This document shows positions 43,101 to 51,023 of a DNA stretch of 60,471 nt, one piece after another (positions within the stretch are counted from its first letter, which is position 1; each line of letters starts with the position of its first letter). A program made the position numbers and the translations under genes. This DNA is from a virus: positions 1-60,471 of the IMG/VR virus record IMGVR_UViG_3300028025_003339; one strand, given 5' to 3'. Below the pieces are notes generated by a model. The model searched no databases, had not been told where the DNA came from, and saw only the letters and a program-made list of their open reading frames with translations.

Positions 43101-43340
43101 ATGCCAAATGAAAAATGTGTCCTTTGCGGTAAAGAAACCGATATTGACATTACAACACACATCGATTCAAGAGTAGGTTATGAAGAAGGATTAGGTCAAT
43201 TATGTGTGACCTGTTATTTAAAGGGGACCAGTCGAGAACAAATGGTTATCCCAACGTACCTAATCAACTTATACCCAAACAATCAAGAGTTGGGTTCAAA
43301 GGTTAGACAAATATTTTACGACCTATTCCATAAAAAATAA
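43101..43340 (+). CDS. Small zinc-finger-like protein, 79 aa
   Basis: KCVLCGKETDI and QLCVTCYLKGT form two C-x2-C knuckles, as in small zinc ribbons. It may bind nucleic acid or protein. It has its own promoter and lies between two long virion-candidate genes. Confidence 0.6.
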   Translation: MPNEKCVLCGKETDIDITTHIDSRVGYEEGLGQLCVTCYLKGTSREQMVIPTYLINLYPNNQELGSKVRQIFYDLFHKK

Positions 43341-43379
43341 TTAACCGACTAAGGTACAAGATTATTCTGGAAAAATTTA

Positions 43380-43387
43380 TATTTATA
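43380..43387 (+). promoter_or_regulatory. TATTTATA element before the 43408 gene
   Basis: The context AAATTTATATTTATA is the same as that before tail paralogue 2 (7396-7410). Here a longer leader (20 bases) containing AAGGA separates it from the ATG, the nearest thing to a Shine-Dalgarno sequence in the window. Confidence 0.35.
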
Positions 43388-43407
43388 TCTAAGGAATAAT
43401 TAAAATT

Positions 43408-44796
43408 ATGAAAGAAATATCTAAAAAAAATCTTTTATCTATCATTCAGGAGTCACATTTTGAGATGGATGAAATGGCTTTTGATGACCAACTACAGGGC
43501 ATAAGAGCAATCAGAGGAAAGGGACCGAAGGCCGAAAAACGCGGCTCAAAAACAGCTATTGAAAAACCAATTCCTTGGTTAGATGATGAAAAAGGTCTCC
43601 AATCTTTTTACATTCAAAACCCGTTTCAAAAACCGGGAGAGCAAATTGGAATTCATTTATTAAAAGGTGGTCAAACCGCCGAAGATATCTTGAACAATCC
43701 AAAATATGATGAATGGTTAGAAAATAAAGTAAACCCATATCTTGAGGGTAATCGGATTATTTTTATCCCCGTTGAAGAACTTTTTCCTAGATCTGGAGGT
43801 AAAATACCTAAATGGTTTAGATTAACTCCTGTAGATAGTAAGGGTAACCCATCACCTGGTTGGGAGAAATATAAGGAGTATACCGGTATTCCTTTTAGAG
43901 ATACTAGTAAAGAATCCAAACCAACGAGTTCAAGAGATAAATTATTAAGAGATTTCCGTAAACCGGTTACTAGTATTTTGGTTAACGATAACATTAATAA
44001 AAAAATGATTTTATCGGGATTTGCCCCTTTAGATTACCCAACGCAAGATCCGGGACACCAAAAAAGAAATATTGATAGATATTCAGAGAAAGAAAATGAA
44101 AGTTTTCAATTCACATCGTTTAATATATTACCATTTCCTAACTTCTCTAAGTTTGCTGAAAACGCGGATAAGTTGTTGGATTTAAATGGCGTTCCTTTTG
44201 ATGAGGCTGACACGACCTCTGTTGGTATAAAACCTGAAGGTATGGCTCGCCAATTCAATAAAATTAAAGCTAATTGGGCGATACAAAGAAAAAATGCTAA
44301 AATGCCTCCTGAGTTTGCTAGTAGAGCGTTAACTCCAATTCATAAAAACGAGAGAGGTGGGTATAAAATTCAAGATCAAGATTATTTATTAACCACATGG
44401 TTAACAATTACCGGTAAATTATATGTTAATAACGACACAGGTAATCAAAAATATGTTTGGACTGTTGAAATTAAAACGGAAATTGGTGAGAAGTTGAGAG
44501 AAGATAATTATGGTCCAATAAATCCAGATAAAAACTTCTTTGCGGATGCCGAAACTCCTGAACTTCCAGAAATTAAATATGATCCAAATGGAAGTATTTT
44601 AAAGAATCCTAAAGTTTATAGAGCATTAGAAGAAGCACTTAGAAAAGTTAGTAATAGTATTCAGGGTTATAATCCTATTCCAGATTTAGAGGATCGTATA
44701 TTCAAAACAATGAGTGCAACAACAAAGAAAGTAAAATTAGACGAAAGTAGAATTAATAGTATTGTTGATGGTATCATTAGTCGATTAAAAAAATAA
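43408..44796 (+). CDS. Uncharacterised virion-candidate protein, 462 aa
   Basis: No family recognised. It starts MKEISKKNLLSIIQESHFEM, which matches the short helix motif shared by several proteins here, and ends LDESRINSIVDGIISRLKK, a second similar helix. The middle is a mixed alpha/beta domain (LYVNNDTGNQKYVWTVEIKT). It has a TATTTATA element upstream and a structured 3' region with a terminator. A packaged or structural protein is my inference from motif and context. Confidence 0.6.
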   Translation: MKEISKKNLLSIIQESHFEMDEMAFDDQLQGIRAIRGKGPKAEKRGSKTAIEKPIPWLDDEKGLQSFYIQNPFQKPGEQIGIHLLKGGQTAEDILNNPKYDEWLENKVNPYLEGNRIIFIPVEELFPRSGGKIPKWFRLTPVDSKGNPSPGWEKYKEYTGIPFRDTSKESKPTSSRDKLLRDFRKPVTSILVNDNINKKMILSGFAPLDYPTQDPGHQKRNIDRYSEKENESFQFTSFNILPFPNFSKFAENADKLLDLNGVPFDEADTTSVGIKPEGMARQFNKIKANWAIQRKNAKMPPEFASRALTPIHKNERGGYKIQDQDYLLTTWLTITGKLYVNNDTGNQKYVWTVEIKTEIGEKLREDNYGPINPDKNFFADAETPELPEIKYDPNGSILKNPKVYRALEEALRKVSNSIQGYNPIPDLEDRIFKTMSATTKKVKLDESRINSIVDGIISRLKK

Positions 44797-44806
44797 AATA
44801 ACCTCT

Positions 44807-44850
44807 CCTTGGTAATTTCCAAGGACTGACCTACGTAGGGTTTCAGTTAG
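44807..44850 (+). other. Tandem hairpins and alternative pairing upstream of a terminator
   Basis: CCTTGG/CCAAGG (44807-44812, 44819-44824) is followed by ACTGA/TCAGT (44825-44829, 44843-44847) around the palindrome CCTACGTAGG (44830-44839). GGACT (44823-44827) can instead pair with AGTCC (44849-44853), whose last bases belong to the terminator stem. The alternatives exclude each other, as in attenuators or mRNA 3' regulatory elements. Confidence 0.45.
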
Positions 44851-44851
44851 T

Positions 44852-44879
44852 CCCCAAAATTTATTTTGGGGATTTTTTT
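44852..44879 (+). terminator. Rho-independent terminator
   Basis: CCCCAAAA (44852-44859), loop TTTA, TTTTGGGG (44864-44871), then ATTTTTTTG. It ends the transcript of the 43408 gene. The last TTTG of its T run is also the -33 box of the next promoter. Confidence 0.9.
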
Positions 44880-44907
44880 GTTTTATCATAAATAATATCT
44901 ATATTTG
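44877..44907 (+). promoter_or_regulatory. Promoter TTTG-N19-TATATTTG fused to the preceding terminator
   Basis: TTTG (44877-44880) is the end of the terminator T tract and TATATTTG (44900-44907) lies 19 bases later, a perfect host-type promoter. It drives the gene at 44930. Confidence 0.75.
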
Positions 44908-44929
44908 AGTCAATATACTTATAGATATC

Positions 44930-45430
44930 ATGAGCACTAACTATTACAGAGTACCAACACATGAGGAGATGGAAACTCGTAAACAAACACTAATTGGATT
45001 TGTAAATAATCTTGATTTATCACCTGAAAACATTGAAAGTGGATTTAGATTCATTAGCCCAAGAAAAGATTGGGAGTGGTTTTCACCTTGGGAAATGTTT
45101 TTAGAGGGTACTAACATACATCTTGGTAAACGAAGTATGGGTTGGAAGTTTTGTTGGAATTTTCATAAAGACAAATATTATCACGATAAAGAAAGTTTAC
45201 TTGAGTTTATTCGTTCGGGTCGTGTGGTTGACGAATATGGTGAGGAACAAGATATGGAAGAGTTCATTACAATGGCACTTGAATGGGGAGAACCAGACGG
45301 AATGATAGTAAACGAAATATATCGAATTCAACAACGTCAGAAAGGCATGGGTTCTTTCTTTGATAAACCAGAATATGACGACAGAATTGTGGATGGTTTA
45401 AGAGTTTCATCTTCGGATGACTTTTGTTAA
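44930..45430 (+). CDS. Uncharacterised conserved-looking phage protein, 166 aa
   Basis: The sequence is rich in Trp and Phe (DWEWFSPWEMFLEG, LGKRSMGWKFCWNFH). I have the impression of seeing this pattern in other phage proteins but know of no function. It carries no catalytic motif I can name. First gene after a consensus promoter, with a 52-base gap to the radical SAM gene. Confidence 0.6.
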   Translation: MSTNYYRVPTHEEMETRKQTLIGFVNNLDLSPENIESGFRFISPRKDWEWFSPWEMFLEGTNIHLGKRSMGWKFCWNFHKDKYYHDKESLLEFIRSGRVVDEYGEEQDMEEFITMALEWGEPDGMIVNEIYRIQQRQKGMGSFFDKPEYDDRIVDGLRVSSSDDFC

Positions 45431-45482
45431 TGTGAATAATGATTCACCACCAAATAAAATACTTTAAATTTTTTAGAAACTA

Positions 45483-47621
45483 ATGGGAGAACTTTACGAA
45501 CATAGAAAAGAGTCGGTTAAACCTAGACCAATTGGAACAAATCCCGACGATAAACATATGGCTATGATGTTAGCCATTGCCCCATTTGCTAAAACTAAAG
45601 TACAAACAAATGTTACGACTATTGATTTTGTTCCAAGTACTAAGAAGACAAAATTAATGTTGATTTTATTACCCGAATGGTCACCAAATTTTCCACCATT
45701 TAATGTTGCAAGATTGGCTGCAGTGTCAAAAAAAGCGGGATACGAAACAAAATGTTTAGATTTAAACGCAAAAATACATAACGAATCAAGAAAATGGATT
45801 TTAGATGGAAAAATTGATTTCGATCCATTTGATGGTGCGAGAGAATGGAAATGGTTAAAAGCGGATTATTATAAAGAATTACATCCTTTGATTGAACCAT
45901 TTGTTCAAACATATATTCAACAAATTCTTGAATATAAACCTGATGTTGTTGGATTTACAATGTACTATTGTAATGAGGAACCAGTTTTATGGATGGCTCA
46001 AGAACTAAAAAAATTAATGCCAGATCTTAAAATTCTATTAGGTGGTCCAAACGTTGGTCTTAGAACTTGGCAAATAGCAAATGAATACCCTAAAGGAGTG
46101 TTTGATTATGCGGTTAATGGTGAAGGTGAGTTGATTTTACTTCAGATATTAGGTGAGGTTGAGAGAGGGGTTAAACACGACACCGTACAAATAATGGCTC
46201 AACCTGAGGAACAAAGATTGAACATTAATAATTTACCACTACCTGATTATACTGATTTTGATTTTAATGAATATGTTTTTCCAAACGGGATAAATACAGA
46301 ATTCAGTAGAGGTTGTGTGGCTAAATGTACATTTTGTGAAGAGACTCACTTTTGGAAATATAGACAAAGAAATGCAACTGACGCAATTTCAGAAATTGAA
46401 AACTTATACTACTCGAAAGGTACTGACGTTGTTTGGTTTATTGATAGTTTAGTGAATGGAAACTTAAATGAATTAAGAGCATTTTGTAAAGCGGTTGTTG
46501 CAAAAGAATTGGAGATACATTGGACGGGATATTGTCGATGTGATGGTAGAATGGATTTAGAATACTATAAAGATTTAAAAGCATCCGGATGTGAAATGTT
46601 AAATTATGGTATTGAATCAGGAAGTCAAAAGGTACTTGATGATATGGCAAAGAATGTTACCATTGATGAAATGGAACAAAACTTTGAATCAGGTAAAATA
46701 GTTGGTATCAGTGCATTCACCAATTGGATTGTCGGATTCCCAACGGAAGATTACCAAGATTTTGCTGATAGTTTAAGTTTCATTTGGAGAAATAGAAATC
46801 AAAACGTATTGGTAATTGCTGCAGGATTTGGATTTGGTTTAGGTATGAATACGGTTGCGGGACAAAACCCTGAAAGATATAATTTACAACCATTTGAGTA
46901 TATGGGTAGTTGGGTTACAAACGATTGGAGATTAACCAAATTACATGTGTTGAATCGAGTTAAATCTTTTGCAATATTTTTACAACAACTGGTTACCGAA
47001 AAACACGTCCATATACCACATAGACCAAATTTACAAAAAGAACATTACACGATTAACTTTCATAATCCAAAACTATTGAAAGAAATCAAATATGAAAAAT
47101 TTGATTACAATATTATACAACCAAATATTAATCCTTTAGCAGATTCGTTAGTGAATGAAATGTTTGTTTTGTTTAGAATGATATGGAGAACTAGAGGTGG
47201 TTTTGATATGGAAATTAAATACGATGAGGATATAGATATGAAAGAATTTGGGATTAGAAACGCGGCTCCCTATTGGTCAGAACATTCGTTTACAATTGAT
47301 AAGAATGGTAATTGGAAGGGAAAGTTTAAATTCAAGTTTATCCAACCAAGACATGAGGACCCAAATATGTTAATACCATTTAAAGTTATGGATTTTTCAC
47401 ATAATGATTTAAATGCATCTAAAAGAGCAAGAAAAATTGCGAAACCGAGATGGGGAGAAGTTGGTAGAACATCTGAAGAATTCCAAGAACTAATTGCTTT
47501 ACAAAACAAATTGAATACGGAACACGATTATAGTTTTGAATATGAATGGGAGGGTGAAGGTAAATGGGAAGACCCGACAGCTGTGGTGAATTTTGATTTA
47601 ATGAAAGTAAAGGTTATATGA
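45483..47621 (+). CDS. B12-binding-domain radical SAM protein, 712 aa
   Basis: The N-terminal region (about 55-235) looks like a cobalamin-binding Rossmann domain (LPEWSPNFPPFNVARLAAVS, VVGFTMYYCNEEP, ILLGGPNVGL). The radical SAM core has C278-x3-C282-x2-C285 in SRGCVAKCTFCEETHFW, followed by YGIESGSQKVLDDM and NWIVGFPTEDYQDF, typical of this class. A 200-residue C-terminal domain is of unknown type. Such enzymes often do methylations at unactivated carbons or ring rearrangements. It needs host cobalamin. It overlaps the next gene by four bases. Confidence 0.88.
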   Translation: MGELYEHRKESVKPRPIGTNPDDKHMAMMLAIAPFAKTKVQTNVTTIDFVPSTKKTKLMLILLPEWSPNFPPFNVARLAAVSKKAGYETKCLDLNAKIHNESRKWILDGKIDFDPFDGAREWKWLKADYYKELHPLIEPFVQTYIQQILEYKPDVVGFTMYYCNEEPVLWMAQELKKLMPDLKILLGGPNVGLRTWQIANEYPKGVFDYAVNGEGELILLQILGEVERGVKHDTVQIMAQPEEQRLNINNLPLPDYTDFDFNEYVFPNGINTEFSRGCVAKCTFCEETHFWKYRQRNATDAISEIENLYYSKGTDVVWFIDSLVNGNLNELRAFCKAVVAKELEIHWTGYCRCDGRMDLEYYKDLKASGCEMLNYGIESGSQKVLDDMAKNVTIDEMEQNFESGKIVGISAFTNWIVGFPTEDYQDFADSLSFIWRNRNQNVLVIAAGFGFGLGMNTVAGQNPERYNLQPFEYMGSWVTNDWRLTKLHVLNRVKSFAIFLQQLVTEKHVHIPHRPNLQKEHYTINFHNPKLLKEIKYEKFDYNIIQPNINPLADSLVNEMFVLFRMIWRTRGGFDMEIKYDEDIDMKEFGIRNAAPYWSEHSFTIDKNGNWKGKFKFKFIQPRHEDPNMLIPFKVMDFSHNDLNASKRARKIAKPRWGEVGRTSEEFQELIALQNKLNTEHDYSFEYEWEGEGKWEDPTAVVNFDLMKVKVI

Positions 47622-48271
47622 TAAAGATAGATAACAATAGAAAGGTTTGGATAACATCCGATACACATTACAACCACACAAACATATGTCGTGGTGTAAC
47701 TAAATGGAGAATGTTAGATGGTTCTATACCTGAATCACAAACTAGAGATTTCATGAATTTAGATAAAATGAACGCCGCAATTGTAAACAACATCAATGAG
47801 TATGTTGGTCAAGATGATGTGTTGATTCATTTGGGTGATTGGTCGTTTGGTGGGTTTGAACAAATAGAAGAGTTTCGTAATAGAATCATCTGTAAAGAGA
47901 TTCATTTAACTTTTGGTAATCACGACCATCATATCGAAAAGAATCGTGAGGATTGTCAAAGACATTTCGCGTCATCACAATGGTTCTTACAATTAAATTA
48001 TTTAGGTGAGACACTTGAACTAATGCACTATCCAATTGCTTCGTGGAATGGACTTAATAAAGGACGTATTCACCTTCATGGTCATTGTCACCTACCTAAC
48101 AATAAAAAGTTCGGTAATGGTCGTAGAATGGACGTAGGAATGGATGGTAATCCTAACTTTGCACCATATGATTTAAGAATGGTTATAAACGATATGAGGA
48201 AAAGACCGATTGGTTCCGAACTTGGGGTTGATGATCATCATACGGATGAAATGTTAAATGTTGATAGATAA
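47618..48271 (+). CDS. Calcineurin-like metallophosphoesterase, 217 aa
   Basis: SDTHYNHTNI, IHLGDWSFGG, TFGNHDHHIE, LMHYPIASW and LHGHCHLP are the metal-binding blocks (DxH, GDx2, GNHD, H, GHxH). It is a cytoplasmic phosphoesterase of the small bacterial/phage type. It is coupled to the radical SAM gene (ATGA). The substrate could be a nucleotide or modified product of that enzyme, but this is unproven. Confidence 0.85.
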   Translation: MIKIDNNRKVWITSDTHYNHTNICRGVTKWRMLDGSIPESQTRDFMNLDKMNAAIVNNINEYVGQDDVLIHLGDWSFGGFEQIEEFRNRIICKEIHLTFGNHDHHIEKNREDCQRHFASSQWFLQLNYLGETLELMHYPIASWNGLNKGRIHLHGHCHLPNNKKFGNGRRMDVGMDGNPNFAPYDLRMVINDMRKRPIGSELGVDDHHTDEMLNVDR

Positions 48272-48272
48272 T

Positions 48273-48303
48273 TTTGTATTATCAAAAATATTGTTTATAT
48301 TAT
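48273..48303 (+). promoter_or_regulatory. Promoter, TTTG-N19-TATATTAT
   Basis: TTTG (48273-48276) and TATATTAT (48296-48303) are spaced by 19 bases upstream of the ATG at 48322. Confidence 0.5.
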
Positions 48304-48321
48304 ATCAATATAAAACTAATC

Positions 48322-48675
48322 ATGAAAGAAACATTAAAAAAAACATTTAACACAGACGTATTGGCCGTTGTGGGAATTGTATTCGGAATCGGCCTAATTT
48401 TTCAATTTATTGTATTTCCAGGTTTAACTGCATCAGATACAATATTAAACATTCTATCGATATTGGTGGGAATTTTTTCACTTCTATTTGCTTTTCATTT
48501 TATACAATGGAAAAAACTATTCGACTTTTTATCTGAAGACGACACTACGATTGAACCAGGTGAAACGGAATTAGATTACATTCCACAAGAAGAAATCGTT
48601 AAGAAGAAAAGAACATATAAGAAGAAAATCGAACCACATATCGTACATCCAAAAGTAAAAACAAAAAAGAAATAA
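48322..48675 (+). CDS. Small membrane protein with basic C-terminus, 117 aa
   Basis: I chose the ATG at 48322 (MKETLKKTFNTDV). Two hydrophobic helices (about 14-33 and 40-62) are followed by an acidic stretch and then a Lys-rich tail (KKKRTYKKKIEPH...KVKTKKK). It lies just before a phage protein of unknown function and the SPFH gene. A holin-like or nucleic-acid-tethering role is conceivable. Confidence 0.6.
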   Translation: MKETLKKTFNTDVLAVVGIVFGIGLIFQFIVFPGLTASDTILNILSILVGIFSLLFAFHFIQWKKLFDFLSEDDTTIEPGETELDYIPQEEIVKKKRTYKKKIEPHIVHPKVKTKKK

Positions 48676-48676
48676 T

Positions 48677-48943
48677 ATGGCAAAATTTAGAAAAAAACCC
48701 GTAGTAATAGATGCGGTACAGTATGATGGTAATTTTAGATGTTTAGATTGCTTCTCAATTAGTGAAGTGTCACATTTTATTGTGTCAAAAGATTCGGAGG
48801 GTAATCAATGTATTAAGATACCAACATTAGAAGGTGAGATGACAGCTTCGATTGGGGATTATATCATTAGAGGAGTACAAGGTGAATACTATCCATGTAA
48901 ACCCGATATTTTTGAAATGACATACGAAATGGTAGAAAACTAA
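48677..48943 (+). CDS. Conserved phage protein of unknown function, 88 aa
   Basis: FRKKPVVIDAVQYDGN near the N-terminus and IGDYIIRGVQGEYYPCKPDI near the C-terminus are the signature of a widespread small phage protein without known function. The length is typical. Confidence 0.75.
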   Translation: MAKFRKKPVVIDAVQYDGNFRCLDCFSISEVSHFIVSKDSEGNQCIKIPTLEGEMTASIGDYIIRGVQGEYYPCKPDIFEMTYEMVEN

Positions 48944-48955
48944 AACAAAAATAAT

Positions 48956-49870
48956 ATGGCATTCGAATCGTTTGAAGAAAGGTATGCTCGCCAAATGAAA
49001 GAGCGTGATGAAGAACAATTAAAAGCAAAATTAAAACTAAAAAAAATTATGAGAAACATTTTAATCGGAGTAGGATTATTTTTTACATTAACATTTTTAT
49101 TCTTCTCTTGTGAGAGAATTGATGCGGGTCACGTTGGAATCAAAGTAAATCAATATGGTGATAATAAAGGAGTTGATGATGTGGTGGCAGTTACCGGTAT
49201 GGTATTCTACAATCCAATCACAACTGCAGTATACGAGTTCCCAACATATATTCAACATAAAGAATACAAAGGTGAGAATTCATTTATTGTAAACAGTAAA
49301 GATGGTTCTGAATTTAGTGTGTCTCCTATTATGAACTATTCAGTTCAAAGAGATAAAGTACCCGCAATATTCAGTAAGTATCGTAGACCATTGGAAGACA
49401 TTGAAGAAGGATTTTTAAAGACCGCAGTATATGATGCGTTCCGTTTAGCAACTAACAAATATACTGCGGATGAATTAATCAGCAATAGAGCGGTGTTTGA
49501 AATCGAAGTTCGTAGATTGTTAGATGGACAATTATTGAAGGAAGGGTTTATTATCAATCAATTCACATCCAATTTGATTTATCCTGAGACATTTAAGAAG
49601 TCTATTGAAGCTAAGAACAATGCGGTTCAGGCGGCGTTAAGAGCTGAGAATGAGGTTAAAACAGCTGAGGCTCAAGCTAAAATTAAAGTAGCAACTGCTG
49701 AGGGTAACGCCCAAGCTTTAATTACATCTGCAAAGGCGGAAGCTGAGGCGAATAGAATGAAACAACAAACATTGACACCTTTACTTATTCAGTTAGAATA
49801 TGTTCAAAAATGGGATGGTAAGTTACCTGTTTATGGAACGGTACCTCAAATGTTTAAAAACATTCAATAA
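48956..49870 (+). CDS. SPFH/prohibitin (band 7) family membrane protein, 304 aa
   Basis: One N-terminal membrane helix (about 31-52) is followed by RIDAGHVGIKVNQYGD and a band 7 domain, then by a long Ala/Glu/Lys helix (KNNAVQAALRAENEVKTAEA), as in prohibitins. These proteins form large membrane rings and modulate proteases such as FtsH. In a phage it may shield early or late proteins, or control membrane stability before lysis. The length is standard. It ends at a strong terminator. Confidence 0.85.
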   Translation: MAFESFEERYARQMKERDEEQLKAKLKLKKIMRNILIGVGLFFTLTFLFFSCERIDAGHVGIKVNQYGDNKGVDDVVAVTGMVFYNPITTAVYEFPTYIQHKEYKGENSFIVNSKDGSEFSVSPIMNYSVQRDKVPAIFSKYRRPLEDIEEGFLKTAVYDAFRLATNKYTADELISNRAVFEIEVRRLLDGQLLKEGFIINQFTSNLIYPETFKKSIEAKNNAVQAALRAENEVKTAEAQAKIKVATAEGNAQALITSAKAEAEANRMKQQTLTPLLIQLEYVQKWDGKLPVYGTVPQMFKNIQ

Positions 49871-49876
49871 TATTAT

Positions 49877-49911
49877 AACCCCGATATTGTAATCTTTATC
49901 GGGGTTTTTTT
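49877..49911 (+). terminator. Rho-independent terminator after the SPFH gene
   Basis: AACCCCGATA (49877-49886) pairs with TATCGGGGTT (49897-49906) across a ten-base loop, followed by a T run ending TTTG. Confidence 0.9.
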
Positions 49912-49924
49912 GTCTTATTTGTTA

Positions 49925-49931
49925 TATTTAT
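49925..49931 (+). promoter_or_regulatory. TATTTAT element before the small basic gene
   Basis: TATTTAT four bases upstream of the ATG at 49936, immediately after a terminator, so it must start a new transcript if the small gene is expressed separately. Confidence 0.4.
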
Positions 49932-49935
49932 TTAC

Positions 49936-50034
49936 ATGACAAAAAGAGAACAAAAAGCAAAGAATCGTCTTAAAATGGCGAAAAAAACCACTAAGATGAA
50001 CCAAAAGAAGGGGATTCACAAGAAGAAATCATAA
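49936..50034 (+). CDS. Very basic peptide, 32 aa
   Basis: A complete frame encoding MTKREQKAKNRLKMAKK and a Lys-rich end. About half of all residues are Lys or Arg. Together with the minus-strand protein at 33700 it forms a pair of tiny polycationic proteins that could bind nucleic acid, perhaps packaged DNA. Its isolated position between a terminator and another TATTTATA element supports real expression. Confidence 0.5.
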   Translation: MTKREQKAKNRLKMAKKTTKMNQKKGIHKKKS

Positions 50035-50041
50035 TAAAGAG

Positions 50042-50049
50042 TATTTATA
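50042..50049 (+). promoter_or_regulatory. TATTTATA element before the 50061 gene
   Basis: AGTATTTATATATAAAA precedes the ATG at 50061 by 11 bases. It resembles the double element at 968-984 in front of the tail fibre. No -33 box is visible. Confidence 0.45.
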
Positions 50050-50060
50050 TATAAAAGAAT

Positions 50061-50459
50061 ATGTCAAAAGTAGTAAAATTAACACAATCAGATATTGAAA
50101 ACATTGTAACTAATATCGTGAATGAACAAGAAACGGGAACATACCAATTACCTGATGGTGAGATTACATACGATACTCCGGAAGATGAAGATTTTAGTGC
50201 TGAACTTGACGAGGTTGAGTTTGTCGGTTCAGATGAGAAAGATTTTAGTGCTGAACTTGACGAGGTTGAGTTCCTTAATTCTGATGAAAATGAACCGATG
50301 GATGAACCAACAGACGAACCAACAGATGAACCGATGGATGAACCAACAGACGAACCAACGGGTGAACCTGCAGGAGTTGCGTTAGGAATTGGACAAGACG
50401 GATTTCTTTATGCGATTGATGCAAAAACAATGTCAGTTGTATCTCGAATTAAAATGTAA
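50061..50459 (+). CDS. Acidic repeat protein with shared N-terminal helix motif, 132 aa
   Basis: It starts MSKVVKLTQSDIENIVTNIV, a member of the terminal helix motif set. The middle has two copies of DFSAELDEVEF 17 residues apart, then EPMDEPTDEPTD repeats. The C-terminal part (VALGIGQDGFLYAIDAKTMS) could be a small beta domain. The protein is strongly acidic and mainly disordered, so a scaffold, decoy or packaged role is possible. It ends at a strong terminator. Confidence 0.65.
   Translation: MSKVVKLTQSDIENIVTNIVNEQETGTYQLPDGEITYDTPEDEDFSAELDEVEFVGSDEKDFSAELDEVEFLNSDENEPMDEPTDEPTDEPMDEPTDEPTGEPAGVALGIGQDGFLYAIDAKTMSVVSRIKM
50190..50272 (+). repeat. Perfect 32-base direct repeat, 51 bases apart
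   Basis: The identical sequence occurs at 50190-50221 and 50241-50272 and encodes DFSAELDEVEF in frame. Perfect nucleotide identity points to a recent duplication. Confidence 0.85.
50292..50363 (+). repeat. 36-base tandem repeat encoding EPMDEPTDEPTD
   Basis: Two near-identical units start at 50292 and 50328, each made of 12-base sub-repeats. In-frame length changes here would alter only the acidic linker. Confidence 0.75.
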
Positions 50460-50481
50460 ATTAAATTATAATATTAAACGT

Positions 50482-50508
50482 CCCCGAAGAAATTCGGGGA
50501 TTTTTTTT
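50482..50508 (+). terminator. Rho-independent terminator
   Basis: CCCCGAA (50482-50488), loop GAAA, TTCGGGG (50493-50499), then A and eight T. A GNRA-type loop makes it especially stable. The T tract ends in TTTG, the -33 box of the next promoter. Confidence 0.92.
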
Positions 50509-50536
50509 GCTATTTAAAATATTATATGTATATTTG
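50506..50536 (+). promoter_or_regulatory. Promoter TTTG-N19-TATATTTG fused to the preceding terminator, leaderless
   Basis: TTTG (50506-50509) overlaps the terminator T run and TATATTTG (50529-50536) follows 19 bases later. The ATG at 50541 lies four bases beyond the -7 box, so transcription should begin at about the start codon. Confidence 0.7.
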
Positions 50537-50540
50537 TTTT

Positions 50541-51014
50541 ATGAAGAAAACAGATTACAAAATATATTGTGATATGGACGGAGTCTTGGTCGACTTCGAT
50601 AAGGGTTATTTTAAATTAACCGGCCATAAATTAGATGGTATACATCGAGAAGACGTAGGGTTTTGGAACCCGATTAATGACGCGGGTAAACCTTTTTGGG
50701 TTGATTTAGAATGGATGAGTGATGGTAAACGTTTATGGGATTATATTAAAAAATATAAACCAAAATTATTATCGGCACCATCAAGACAAGACGATTCAAG
50801 AGTTGGTAAACACGAATGGGTTGAAAGGGAATTACCTGGTGTTCCGTTATTGTTAAGAAGTGCCAAAAATAAAAAAGATTTCGCCACACCAAAATCAATT
50901 TTAATTGATGATAGATTGGATAATATTCAAGGGTGGAGAGATGCTGGAGGTATTGGTATTCATCATGTTAGTACAAAACACACTATTGACCAATTAAAGG
51001 TTTTAGATTTATAA
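50541..51014 (+). CDS. HAD-like 5'-nucleotidase (deoxyribonucleotidase-like), 157 aa
   Basis: YCDMDGVLVDFDKGY is motif I of 5'(3')-deoxyribonucleotidases, LLSAPSRQ fits motif II, and SILIDDRLDNIQGWRDAGG is motif IV. The ATG at 50541 is favoured because an earlier ATG (50526) lies upstream of the -7 box. It may adjust dNMP pools alongside thymidylate synthase. Confidence 0.8.
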   Translation: MKKTDYKIYCDMDGVLVDFDKGYFKLTGHKLDGIHREDVGFWNPINDAGKPFWVDLEWMSDGKRLWDYIKKYKPKLLSAPSRQDDSRVGKHEWVERELPGVPLLLRSAKNKKDFATPKSILIDDRLDNIQGWRDAGGIGIHHVSTKHTIDQLKVLDL

Positions 51015-51023
51015 ATTATTTTT

